Shown here: positions 7,633 through 15,929 of the stretch, piece after piece
Layout: the number at the start of each line of letters is the position of its first letter
Position numbering within the stretch: the stretch's first letter is position 1
DNA from: PCRC01 sp040384665
Lineage (GTDB): Bacteria > Pseudomonadota > Gammaproteobacteria > Burkholderiales > Burkholderiaceae_C
Length of the DNA: 64,000 bases
Direction: 5' to 3'
Assembly (NCBI GenBank): GCA_040384665.1
Contig: JAZKIY010000010.1
Location: 1 to 64,000, forward strand
Translations under genes and position numbers: made by a program
Notes under the pieces: generated by a model
The model's input: only the letters and a program-made list of their open reading frames with translations
What the model was told of the DNA's origin: nothing
The model's database searches: none

Positions 7633-10461
7633 ATGACCGAGAAAACCGATTACCGCGCCACCCTGAACCTGCCCGACACCCCTTTCCCCATGCGTGGCGA
7701 CCTGCCCAAGCGCGAGCCGGGCTGGGTCAAGCAGTGGGAAGAGCAAGGCATCTACAAGCGGCTGCGCGACGCCCGTGTGGGCAAGCCGCGCTTCGTGCTG
7801 CACGACGGCCCGCCCTATGCCAACGGCAAGATCCACATCGGCCACGCGGTCAACAAGGTGCTGAAAGACATGATCGTCAAGGCGCGCCAGCTCAAGGGCA
7901 TGGACGCGGTCTATGTACCGGGCTGGGACTGCCACGGCCTACCTATCGAGAACGCGATTGAAAAACTGTACGGCCGCAACCTGCCGCGCGACGAAGTGCA
8001 GGCCAAAAGCCGCGCCTTTGCCACCGAGCAGATCGCCGGCCAGATGGCCGACTTCAAGCGCCTGGGTGTGCTGGGCGAATGGGACAACCCCTACCGCACG
8101 ATGGACCACGGCAACGAGGCCAACGAAATCCGTGCGCTCAAACGCATCATGGAACGCGGCTTTGTCTACCGTGGCTTGAAGCCGGTGTACTGGTGTTTCG
8201 ACTGCGGCTCTTCGCTGGCCGAGTTCGAGATCGAATACGCCGACAAGAAGAGCCAGACGCTGGACGTGGCGTTTGAATCGGCCGAACCCGAGAAGCTCGC
8301 CGCCGCTTTCGGCGTGGCCGCGCTGGACAAACCCGCCTACGCCGTGATCTGGACCACCACCGCCTGGACCATCCCCGCCAACCAGGCGCTCAACCTGAAC
8401 CCCGAGCTGGACTACGCACTGGTGGACACGCCTAAGGGCTATCTGGTGCTGGCCGCGTCGCTGGTGGAAAAATGCGCCGAGCGCTATGGTTTAGAGATCA
8501 AGGTTGTGAGCACAGTTACTGGCCGCAAGCTCGAATTGCTCAATTTCCGCCACCCGCTGGCCGCTGTGCACCCCGGCTTCGACCGGCTCAGCCCGATCTA
8601 CCTGGCCGACTACGCCACCGCCGAAGACGGCACCGGCATCGTGCATTCGGCGCCTGCGTATGGCGTGGACGACTTCAACAGCTGCGTCGCCCATGGCATG
8701 GCCTACGACGACATCCTGAACCCGGTGCAGGGCAACGGCCGTTATGTGGACACGCTGCCACTGTTCGGCGGGCTCAACATCTGGAAAGCCTGCCCCGAGA
8801 TCATCAACACGCTGCGCGATGCGGGCCGGTTGATGGCCACCACGAACATCGAGCACAGCTACCCGCACTGCTGGCGCCACAAGACACCGGTGATCTACCG
8901 CGCTGCCGCGCAGTGGTTTGTGCGCATGGACGAAGAAAAGTCCGGCATGCTGGGCGTGTTTGCCAAAGACAAGGCCAGCAAGACCTTGCGGCAACTGGCG
9001 CTGGCCGCCATCGAAGAAACCAAGTTCTACCCCGAGAACGGCAAGACCCGCCTGCGCGACATGATCGCCGGCCGGCCAGACTGGTGCATCTCGCGCCAGC
9101 GCAACTGGGGCGTGCCCCTGCCGTTCTTTTTGCACACCGCCACCGGCGAGCTGCACCCGCGCACCATGGAAATCATGGACCAGGCCGCGGCCTTGGTGGA
9201 GGCCGGCGGTGTAGAGGCCTGGAGCAAGGCCACGGCCGAGAGCCTGATTGGCAACGACGCGCCGAACTACACCAAAAGCACCGACATCCTCGACGTGTGG
9301 TTCGACTCCGGCACCACGCACGACCATGTGCTCAAGCACAGCCACGCCGCGCAAAGCACCTGGCCCGCCGACCTGTATCTGGAGGGCCACGACCAGCACC
9401 GCGGCTGGTTCCACAGCTCGCTGCTGACCGCCTGCGCGATGTACGACCACGCGCCCTACAAGGGCCTGCTGACGCACGGCTTCACCGTGGACGGCAAGGG
9501 CCGCAAGATGAGCAAGAGCGAAGGCAACGTGGTGGTGCCGCAGGAGGTGAGCGACAAGCTGGGCGCGGAAATCATCCGCCTCTGGTGCGCCGCCACCGAC
9601 TACTCGGGCGACCTGGGCATCGACGACAAGATCCTGGCGCGGGTGGTGGACACCTACCGCCGCATCCGCAACACGCTGAAGTTTCTGCTCGCCAACATCA
9701 GCGACTTCGACCCTGCCAAAGACGCGGTGCCGCACGACCAGTTGCTGGAGATCGACCGCTACGCACTCAGCCGCGCTGCGCAGCTGCAGGCCGACATCCT
9801 GGCCCACTACGAGGTGTACGAGTTCCACCCGGTGGTGGCCAAGCTGCAGGTGTACTGCTCGGAAGACCTCGGCGCGTTTTACCTCGATGTGCTGAAAGAC
9901 CGCCTCTACACCACCGCGCCCCACTCGCTGGCCCGCCGCAGCGCGCAAACCGCGTTGCACCAGATCACCCACGCCATGCTGCGCTGGATGGCGCCCTTTT
10001 TGAGCTTCACCGCCGAGGAAGCCTGGCAGGTGGCGGGCAACAGCCCGTCGATCTTCCTGGAAACCTATGCCAAGCTGGGGCAGCCCGACGCGGCGCTGCT
10101 GGCCAAGTGGGCACGCCTCCGCGCCATCCGCGACGAGGCCAACAAACAGATCGAGGCGCTGCGGGCCGACGGCAAGGTGGGTTCGTCGCTGCAAGCCAAT
10201 TTGGTGGTCGCCGCCGGGGCCGACGACCACGCGCTGCTGGCCAGCCTCGGCGACGACCTGAAGTTTGTTTTCATCACCTCCGCCATTGAATTGGTGGCAG
10301 GCGAGTCATTGGCCACCACGGTGGTGCCCAGCGCTGCCACCAAGTGTGAACGCTGCTGGCATTACCGCGACGACGTGGGCGTTGATGCCGCGCACCCCAG
10401 CATCTGCGGCCGCTGCACCAGCAACCTCTACGGCGCCGGTGAAACCCGGAAGGTGGCCTGA
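7633..10461 (+). CDS. ileS: Isoleucyl-tRNA synthetase
   Basis: A 942-residue class Ia aminoacyl-tRNA synthetase that charges tRNA-Ile in the cytoplasm. The HIGH motif is at residues 68-71 and KMSKS at 625-629. The C-terminal zinc site is present (CERC starting at residue 905 and CGRC near 924). Its length matches bacterial IleS. The start MTEKTDYRATLNLPDT is the standard N-terminus; longer in-frame extensions upstream lack family similarity. The stop overlaps the lspA start by one base (TGATG). Confidence 0.98.
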   Translation: MTEKTDYRATLNLPDTPFPMRGDLPKREPGWVKQWEEQGIYKRLRDARVGKPRFVLHDGPPYANGKIHIGHAVNKVLKDMIVKARQLKGMDAVYVPGWDCHGLPIENAIEKLYGRNLPRDEVQAKSRAFATEQIAGQMADFKRLGVLGEWDNPYRTMDHGNEANEIRALKRIMERGFVYRGLKPVYWCFDCGSSLAEFEIEYADKKSQTLDVAFESAEPEKLAAAFGVAALDKPAYAVIWTTTAWTIPANQALNLNPELDYALVDTPKGYLVLAASLVEKCAERYGLEIKVVSTVTGRKLELLNFRHPLAAVHPGFDRLSPIYLADYATAEDGTGIVHSAPAYGVDDFNSCVAHGMAYDDILNPVQGNGRYVDTLPLFGGLNIWKACPEIINTLRDAGRLMATTNIEHSYPHCWRHKTPVIYRAAAQWFVRMDEEKSGMLGVFAKDKASKTLRQLALAAIEETKFYPENGKTRLRDMIAGRPDWCISRQRNWGVPLPFFLHTATGELHPRTMEIMDQAAALVEAGGVEAWSKATAESLIGNDAPNYTKSTDILDVWFDSGTTHDHVLKHSHAAQSTWPADLYLEGHDQHRGWFHSSLLTACAMYDHAPYKGLLTHGFTVDGKGRKMSKSEGNVVVPQEVSDKLGAEIIRLWCAATDYSGDLGIDDKILARVVDTYRRIRNTLKFLLANISDFDPAKDAVPHDQLLEIDRYALSRAAQLQADILAHYEVYEFHPVVAKLQVYCSEDLGAFYLDVLKDRLYTTAPHSLARRSAQTALHQITHAMLRWMAPFLSFTAEEAWQVAGNSPSIFLETYAKLGQPDAALLAKWARLRAIRDEANKQIEALRADGKVGSSLQANLVVAAGADDHALLASLGDDLKFVFITSAIELVAGESLATTVVPSAATKCERCWHYRDDVGVDAAHPSICGRCTSNLYGAGETRKVA

Positions 10462-10964
10462 TGGGCACCGTCGGCACGCCAGCGTCGCTCCGCCAATTGC
10501 TGCCCTGGCTGGGCCTGGCCGCCCTCATCATCGTGGTCGACCAGCTCACCAAGAACTGGATATTGGCCCACTACCAGTTGGGTGACAGCACGCCCGTGTT
10601 GGATTTCTTCAACATCGTTCGGGTGCACAACACCGGCGCGGCATTTTCCTTTCTGGCCGAATCGGGCGGTTGGCAACGCTGGTTTTTCACGGGCATCGGC
10701 CTGTTCGCCGCCGTGTTCATCGTCTGGCTGCTCCGCGCCCACGCCGGGCAACGCCTGTTCTCTTTCGCGCTGGCCAACATCCTTGGGGGCGCAATCGGCA
10801 ATGTGGTCGACCGCCTGCAACACGGTTACGTGGTTGATTTTCTGGATTTCTTTGTTGGCCGCTGGCATTTCCCCGCGTTCAACGTGGCCGACAGCGCCAT
10901 CACCATTGGCGCCATCTGCCTGGTGCTGGACGAACTGCGACGCTGGCGCCAAAGCCGCCGCTGA
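10461..10964 (+). CDS. lspA: Prolipoprotein signal peptidase (signal peptidase II)
   Basis: A 167-residue inner-membrane aspartyl protease that cleaves lipoprotein signal peptides after lipidation. Four hydrophobic spans are visible. The catalytic aspartates sit in NVVDRLQHG (Asp117) and FNVADSAITIG (Asp144). It is translationally coupled to ileS by a one-base overlap. Substrates in this window would include the DUF302 protein and the lipases with lipoboxes. It converges with the unknown gene at 10986 across 21 bases. Confidence 0.97.
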   Translation: MGTVGTPASLRQLLPWLGLAALIIVVDQLTKNWILAHYQLGDSTPVLDFFNIVRVHNTGAAFSFLAESGGWQRWFFTGIGLFAAVFIVWLLRAHAGQRLFSFALANILGGAIGNVVDRLQHGYVVDFLDFFVGRWHFPAFNVADSAITIGAICLVLDELRRWRQSRR

Positions 10965-10985
10965 GCTGCCGATCTGAAGTCTGGC

Positions 10986-11987
10986 TCAGTGTGTCTCCAG
11001 CGCCAGATGCACCATGGTCTGGTTCAGCAGCACATAGGCCACTTCACCGAACGTCATCGGGCCGGTGACCTGCCCGGTCCGTTTGCCGTCCAGTTCGCAG
11101 TACAGGTAGTTCAAGATGCAGTTGCATGAAAAACTCGCCTGCGCAGAAAGCTGGGCAGTTTCCTGCAGAAAAGCAGCTTCGTAGCTGCCCTCAAACGGCT
11201 TGGCTGTTTTGTACACCATGCCCGGAAACACCGGGCCGTAGAACTCGACGCGGTCTTCCGCCTGATCGATCGCCTTGATGCTGACATTGACCTGCGCACC
11301 GTTGTAGTTGGCCACCAGGGGCAATTGGGTGTCGTGCCCAATGCTTTTCAGGTAGTGCGCCAGTGACCCCGCTTTGCCATTGACCCTGCAACGGCTGACT
11401 TCGAAGCCGCTGGCCTCGAACTCCAGCGCGTCGCCTGCGCCTTGCTGGAACAGGTTCACGATGTTGACGTTGGCGCTGATGTGCTCCGGCAGGGGCACAT
11501 GGAGCACGACCGCGGTGTTGTCCAGCAATTCCGCATGGCGTCCATCGCGCACTTTGGGCGAGGCTTTGCCCAGGTCTTGCAGATGGATGCCGGCCACCCA
11601 ACCCACCACCGGCTTCATGAACATGTCGTCGTACATCGCCGCGTTCTGGGCGTAGTCCAGGTGCACGTCGGAGAAGGCCGGCAGGATGATCAGGCTGAAG
11701 CCATTGTCTGGCGCCTCCACACACACCTGCGACAGGGTCGCCACGTCGTAGTGCGTGATGCGCGGCGCCAAACCCTCGAAATGTGGAATGGGTGTGACGA
11801 ACACCTGGTCGCGTGCGGTCACCCCACCCAGCGGGCCCATGAAGTAAGGGATGCTCCCGCCGATCCAGTTGCCGCTGGGCAACGAACGCAAAACCGACTC
11901 GTCCGCAGCGATCGCCAAGGTCAACCCCTGGTTGATCATGTCGGCGGCCTGGGCCGGACTGACCAGCATTTGCTCCACCGCGCTCAT
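10986..11987 (-). CDS. Uncharacterised FIST-like sensor protein (probable DUF6976)
   Basis: A 333-residue soluble protein. I recognise it as probably DUF6976, an uncharacterised family. The C-terminal stretch FSCNCILNYLYCELDGK then GPMTFGEVAYVLLNQ resembles the FIST_C sensory domain in its cysteine, glycine and GE positions. The N-terminal half, with GSIPYFMGPLGG and VFVTPIPHF, resembles FIST_N. FIST proteins are thought to bind small ligands and act in signalling. The ATG overlaps the stop of the preceding gene (ATGA at 11987-11984), so the two are translationally coupled. The family name is from memory, and the FIST link is inferred from pattern only. Confidence 0.6.
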   Translation of the reverse strand: MSAVEQMLVSPAQAADMINQGLTLAIAADESVLRSLPSGNWIGGSIPYFMGPLGGVTARDQVFVTPIPHFEGLAPRITHYDVATLSQVCVEAPDNGFSLIILPAFSDVHLDYAQNAAMYDDMFMKPVVGWVAGIHLQDLGKASPKVRDGRHAELLDNTAVVLHVPLPEHISANVNIVNLFQQGAGDALEFEASGFEVSRCRVNGKAGSLAHYLKSIGHDTQLPLVANYNGAQVNVSIKAIDQAEDRVEFYGPVFPGMVYKTAKPFEGSYEAAFLQETAQLSAQASFSCNCILNYLYCELDGKRTGQVTGPMTFGEVAYVLLNQTMVHLALETH

Positions 11988-12787
11988 CTTGCGCTCATTT
12001 CCAATGCCTGCGATCTCAACTGCTGCAACTCCATGCCCAGGCTGCGCGCATTGCGCTCGACATAACGGTGCAACTCCCGCAATTTGAGCAATTTGACATC
12101 GTCCGTCTGCTGCAAGCTCACCTGTTGCATCAATTTCGTGAGCAACAACTGAAAACCCAATGTCTTGATCTGGATGACCAAGGTCCCCGTGAGCAGTTGC
12201 TCCCAGACCGGGTCGGACACATCCGGCACACCCGACTCCCCAGAGAGCGGCGGGGACGATGGCGCTGGTCCGGCGGCCGGGTCCGATGCCACGGACTTTC
12301 GGGTTGCAACGTGATCGAACCGGATCAGACCATTGTCCAGCCCGTATTTGAATTTCCACAGATCGGCGAACGGCACTTTGAACAAAGCACAGATGGCACT
12401 CAGCTCCAGGCCTTCCGCAAGGCAGGTGAGAATCTGCCTCGAAAGACCATTGGAGAACGACAATCCGCTCTGACCGAACCACGGCAAATCGTGGTGACGC
12501 GGGTCGAGTTGGTCAACGGTGTGGATCGTGCAGGTGAAGTCCATGCAATTGAGATGCCGCCAGTGCACATCCGGCCCTTCGGGCGGTGGCGGCGACGCGG
12601 TGTGAACGGTGGTGATGCCCAACCAGTTGCGCTTTTTGATCACCTGCTGTTCGGGGTGCCGGGTGATCCACACATGGACCATTTTGCCCACCGCATCGAC
12701 ATGGCAGCGGGTCGCTCGCCACGGCAATGCAATGTTGGCCGCGAGCGCAAGCTGCTCGGCCATCCCCACCGATTTTGATGTCTCCAT
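11984..12787 (-). CDS. Protein resembling the N-terminal half of ISL3-family transposases, domesticated
   Basis: A 267-residue protein. Residues about 15-150 follow the ISL3 transposase N-terminal layout: a PW then V/D strand segment, then WRHLNCMDF, then LPWFGQSGLSF, then a helix-turn-helix-like LAEGLELSAICALF...LWKF. The usual CPxCG zinc cysteines are absent (RHPEQQ lies at that place). The DDE catalytic half is missing, replaced after residue 160 by a Pro/Ser-rich linker and a charged helical C-terminus. A GGGGAG ribosome-binding site precedes the ATG. It overlaps the FIST-like gene by four bases. I infer a former transposase DNA-binding module reused as a regulator. Confidence 0.5.
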   Translation of the reverse strand: METSKSVGMAEQLALAANIALPWRATRCHVDAVGKMVHVWITRHPEQQVIKKRNWLGITTVHTASPPPPEGPDVHWRHLNCMDFTCTIHTVDQLDPRHHDLPWFGQSGLSFSNGLSRQILTCLAEGLELSAICALFKVPFADLWKFKYGLDNGLIRFDHVATRKSVASDPAAGPAPSSPPLSGESGVPDVSDPVWEQLLTGTLVIQIKTLGFQLLLTKLMQQVSLQQTDDVKLLKLRELHRYVERNARSLGMELQQLRSQALEMSAR

Positions 12788-13064
12788 GTCTCCCCCAATC
12801 CTTTATTTTTGGATTTGTTGGCAGAGACGATGCAACAAACATGCCGCACACCCGCGTTGTCCAGTGTTCGACACGTTGTCCCAATGGAAAAGAGAGATTT
12901 GCTGCGCACAGGGCGAGGCCCGCATCGCGGACAACACGGCGTCATCTGTGTCAGATTTGGACAAGCCGGGCAATCGACACAACGTCTGATCGCACACATG
13001 GCGCGTTCGGCGCTGCCTTGATCCAACCCCTGCACCGCTTCAGCGTTGCAGGGGATTGCGCCTT
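12788..13064. other. Intergenic region upstream of the FIST-like/ISL3-like pair
   Basis: A non-coding stretch of 277 bases. Its left end should hold the promoter of the minus-strand pair; it is AT-richer next to the start (minus strand AAATCCAAAAATAAAGG) but has no convincing -35/-10 pair. Its right end holds the hairpin at 13027-13054. Short overlapping open frames here have no family signal. Confidence 0.5.
13027..13054 (-). terminator. Hairpin downstream of quinone oxidoreductase
   Basis: CCCCTGCA and TGCAGGGG pair, and an inner CGCT/AGCG pairs around a TC loop with one mismatch between them: a stem of about 12 bp ten bases past the stop of the minus-strand oxidoreductase gene. There is no U-tract, so terminator function is inferred from position. 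Confidence 0.5.
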
Positions 13065-14060
13065 CTACAGCGTCAGGATCGTGCAGCCGGTGGTCTTGCG
13101 GGCTTCCAGGTCGCGGTGGGCCTGCTGTACCTGGTCCAGCGGGTAGCGCTGGTCGATGCGGATATTGACCGCCCCGCTGGCCACCACCGCAAACAAATCG
13201 TCGGCCATGGCCTGCGTGCTCTCGCGGGTGGCGATGTGGGTGAACAGCGTCTGCCGCGTGACATAGACCGAGCCCTTGGGCCCCAGAATGCCGGGCGCAA
13301 ACGGCGCGACCGGGCCCGACGCATTGCCAAAGCTGGCCATCAGGCCGAACGGCGCCAGGCAGTCCAGCGACTTGTCCCAGGTGTCTTTGCCAACCGAGTC
13401 GTACACCACCTTCACGCCCTTGCCGCCGGTGATCTCTTTCACCCGCGCCTGGAAATCTTCGGTGCTGTAGTTGATGGCGTGGGCCGCGCCATTCTCTTTG
13501 GCCAGCGCGCATTTGGCGTCCGACCCGGCCGTGCCGATGAGCTGCAGGCCCAGCGCCTTGGCCCATTGGGTGGCGATCAGGCCCACACCGCCGGCGGCCG
13601 CATGGAACAGCACGAAGTCCCCCGCCTGCAGGCCACCCTGCGGGAGGGTTTTCTTCAGCAGGTACTGCGCCGTCAGGCCCTTGAGCATCATGGCCGCGCC
13701 GGTCTCGAAGTCGATGGCGTCGGGCAGCTTGCAGACACACTTGGCCGGCATCACCCGCAGTTCGCAGTAGCTGCCGGGCGGCTGGCTGGCGTAGGCGGCG
13801 CGGTCGCCGGCTTTCAGGTGGGTCACGCCCTCGCCCACGGCTTCCACAATGCCCGATGCCTCCATGCCCAGCTGCAGCGGCATGGGCAGCGTGTACAGGC
13901 CGCTGCGCTGGTAGACGTCGATGAAGTTCAGGCCCACCGCCTTGTGGCGGATGCGGATCTCGCCCGCACCGGGCTCGCCCACGGTGACGTTGGCGAGCTT
14001 GAGCTGCTCCGGCCCACCGTGCTGGTCGATCTGGATGGCACGGCTGTTGTACTGGGTCAT
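13065..14060 (-). CDS. NADPH:quinone oxidoreductase, zinc-independent MDR family
   Basis: A 331-residue medium-chain dehydrogenase/reductase of the quinone oxidoreductase (QorA-like) type. Visible features are GLNFIDVYQRSGLY near residue 55, the AAAGGVG nucleotide-binding motif (FHAAAGGVGLIATQWAK) and VYDSVGKDTWD. The catalytic zinc-ligand pattern of alcohol dehydrogenases is absent. The ATG at 14060 follows an AGGAG at a good distance; an upstream extension to 14144 lacks support. It is divergent from a DMT transporter gene. The physiological substrate is not evident. Confidence 0.88.
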   Translation of the reverse strand: MTQYNSRAIQIDQHGGPEQLKLANVTVGEPGAGEIRIRHKAVGLNFIDVYQRSGLYTLPMPLQLGMEASGIVEAVGEGVTHLKAGDRAAYASQPPGSYCELRVMPAKCVCKLPDAIDFETGAAMMLKGLTAQYLLKKTLPQGGLQAGDFVLFHAAAGGVGLIATQWAKALGLQLIGTAGSDAKCALAKENGAAHAINYSTEDFQARVKEITGGKGVKVVYDSVGKDTWDKSLDCLAPFGLMASFGNASGPVAPFAPGILGPKGSVYVTRQTLFTHIATRESTQAMADDLFAVVASGAVNIRIDQRYPLDQVQQAHRDLEARKTTGCTILTL

Positions 14061-14148
14061 GGGGACTCCTGAAAAAAGTGAGGGGATGGTGCCATGAATC
14101 GGCTGGGCTTGCTGTCGCCACCAGGCAGCGGGAAACAGGGGCACTTGC

Positions 14149-14154
14149 TACAGT
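14149..14154 (+). promoter_or_regulatory. -10-like hexamer TACAGT just before an ATG
   Basis: TACAGT ends six bases before the ATG at 14161, and no Shine-Dalgarno sequence is visible. A transcript initiated from it would start at or next to the start codon. No good -35 box is visible. Confidence 0.3.
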
Positions 14155-14160
14155 TCAGCC

Positions 14161-15060
14161 ATGAACCAGCGCCTGACCCCGTCCACCATCGCCCTGCTTG
14201 TGATCCCGCCGCTGATGTGGGCGGGCAACGCGGTGGTGGGCCGCATGGTCAACCCGCTGGTGCCGCCGATCACGCTGAACTTCCTGCGCTGGGCGCTGGC
14301 CTTTGCCATCCTGCTGCCGCTGGCGGGCCATGTGCTGAAACCTGCCAGTGCGCTGTGGCCCCACTGGCGGCGTTTTGCGCTGCTGGGCTTGCTGGGGGTG
14401 GGCGCTTACAACGCGCTGCAGTACCTGGCCTTGCAGACGTCCACGCCGCTGAATGTGACGCTGGTGGCGGCGAGCATGCCAGTGTGGATGCTGGGCATTG
14501 GGGGGCTGTTTTTTGGCGTGTCCATTTCCCGGCGCCAGGTGCTGGGCGCGGTGCTGTCGCTGGCGGGCGTGGGGGTGGTCTTGTCGCGCGGCGACTGGGC
14601 GCAGCTGATGCAGGTGCGGCTGGTGCCGGGCGACATCTACATCCTGCTCGCCACCATCGCCTGGTCGTTCTACAGCTGGCTGCTGACCCGGCCCAAGGAG
14701 CCACCCGAGCTGCGCAACGACTGGGCGGCTTTTTTGATGGCGCAAATCGTTTTCGGGCTGGTCTGGTCGGGCCTGTTTGCCGGCAGTGAGTGGGCGCTGA
14801 CCGACGCCCACATCCAATGGGGCTGGCCACTGGTGGCCGCGCTGCTGTTCATTGCGACCGGCCCGGCGTTGCTGGCGTACTGTTTCTGGGGCCTGGGCGT
14901 GAAACGTGTGGGGCCGACGGTGGCCGGTTTCTTTGCCAACCTCACACCGCTGTTCGCTGCGGTGCTGTCGGCCGCGTTCCTGGGCGAGCTGCCGCACCTG
15001 TACCACGCGGTCGCTTTCGCGCTGATTGTGGGCGGTATCGTGGTGTCGTCCCGGCGCTGA
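14161..15060 (+). CDS. EamA/DMT family transporter
   Basis: A 299-residue inner-membrane protein with about ten hydrophobic helices in two EamA repeats: LVIPPLMWAGNAVVGRMV at the start, and a C-terminal half with FWGLGVKRVGPTVAGFFANLTPLF. The NFLRWALAFAI and AYNALQYLAL motifs are typical of drug/metabolite exporters. Its substrate cannot be predicted; relatives export amino acids or other metabolites. The start has no Shine-Dalgarno sequence. Its stop lies five bases before the end of the convergent mipA-like gene. Confidence 0.88.
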   Translation: MNQRLTPSTIALLVIPPLMWAGNAVVGRMVNPLVPPITLNFLRWALAFAILLPLAGHVLKPASALWPHWRRFALLGLLGVGAYNALQYLALQTSTPLNVTLVAASMPVWMLGIGGLFFGVSISRRQVLGAVLSLAGVGVVLSRGDWAQLMQVRLVPGDIYILLATIAWSFYSWLLTRPKEPPELRNDWAAFLMAQIVFGLVWSGLFAGSEWALTDAHIQWGWPLVAALLFIATGPALLAYCFWGLGVKRVGPTVAGFFANLTPLFAAVLSAAFLGELPHLYHAVAFALIVGGIVVSSRR

Positions 15061-15065
15061 CCGGT

Positions 15066-15905
15066 TCAGTCCACCGCGCGGCGTTCGGAGCGCAGGAAGG
15101 TGTAGGACACACCCACCCCCACGGTGGCACCCGTTTTCTGGCGCACCAGCGGGCTGTTGTCGTTGGCGGCGCCAGCGACGGTGTCCACCCGTGCGAAGGT
15201 GAAGAAGTTCCAGTCGGGCGTGATGGGCCGCGAGGCCGTGGCGCCGAGGCGGAACGCGATCAGACCGGACTTGGCTTCGTACGCGGGCCGGGTGGCGGTG
15301 GCGAACGACGGGGCCACGCCGTAGAAGGTGTCGTTGAGCTTGCGGTTGCCTGCCACCAAGCCGCCACGGGCGCTCCAGCTCCAGCCGTTGGATGTGTTGC
15401 GGGCCAGCACCAGTTCGGGCTCAAAGGCCAAGCCGCGCTGGGACAGGCTGTCGCTCAGGTCAAACACCGCACGCAGCGGGAAATTGGCCTGCCACTTGGC
15501 ACCGGCCGGGCCGTCGCCCAGGCGCCATTTCAGGCGGGGACCGAGTTCCACCAGCGTGCCGAGTTTGGGCATGCCACGGCGTGCGTCAATCGGCCGGGAA
15601 CTGGCGCCGAGCGAGGCCGAAAAGCCCACGTCCAGTTCCACCGTGGGTGTTTTGAGTGCGCGCACGCCCAGCGTCTCGCCATCGGCCCGCAGGAAGGGCC
15701 CGCGGTAGAGGAAAACCGGCAACGCCAGTGCCCGGTTGACCTGCTGGTCAGACCCGGGATACGCCTGCTGCGACACCCCCAGGGCCACGCCGCCCAGTTC
15801 CCACAGCGGTTTGCCGCTGGGCGCAGACTGGGCCCATGCCAGGCTGGCCGGGAGCATGGCCAGCAAGGCCGTTGGGATGGCGACCGACATCAGGGTGGGG
15901 GGCAT
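15066..15905 (-). CDS. MipA/OmpV family outer membrane protein
   Basis: A 279-residue protein with a Sec signal (cleavage near SLAWA/QS) followed by amphipathic beta strands. Motifs fitting MipA/OmpV are GVALGVSQQAYPGSDQQVN near residue 40, LPVFLYRGPFLRADGE, and a C-terminal GVGVSYTFLRSERR. Family members are outer-membrane barrels, some linked to murein-hydrolase scaffolding (MipA). The role here is not indicated by neighbours. It lies just downstream of the SDR gene on the same strand. Confidence 0.85.
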   Translation of the reverse strand: MPPTLMSVAIPTALLAMLPASLAWAQSAPSGKPLWELGGVALGVSQQAYPGSDQQVNRALALPVFLYRGPFLRADGETLGVRALKTPTVELDVGFSASLGASSRPIDARRGMPKLGTLVELGPRLKWRLGDGPAGAKWQANFPLRAVFDLSDSLSQRGLAFEPELVLARNTSNGWSWSARGGLVAGNRKLNDTFYGVAPSFATATRPAYEAKSGLIAFRLGATASRPITPDWNFFTFARVDTVAGAANDNSPLVRQKTGATVGVGVSYTFLRSERRAVD

Positions 15906-15929
15906 GCGCGTGCTCCAGAAAGGTGGACG

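Noticed and set aside
8491..10230. A 579-residue minus-strand frame opposite ileS
   Set aside because: It is a shadow of the isoleucyl-tRNA synthetase gene with no recognisable protein family.
11984..12787. Active insertion sequence of the ISL3 family
   Set aside because: There is no DDE catalytic domain, no terminal inverted repeats and no target duplication near the gene.
12803..12999. Cysteine-rich small minus-strand frame upstream of the ISL3-like gene (contains CVDCPACP and CCPRCG)
   Set aside because: It resembles a zinc ribbon by chance but has no ribosome-binding site, runs out of frame into the next gene and does not align with the position of the lost ISL3 zinc motif.
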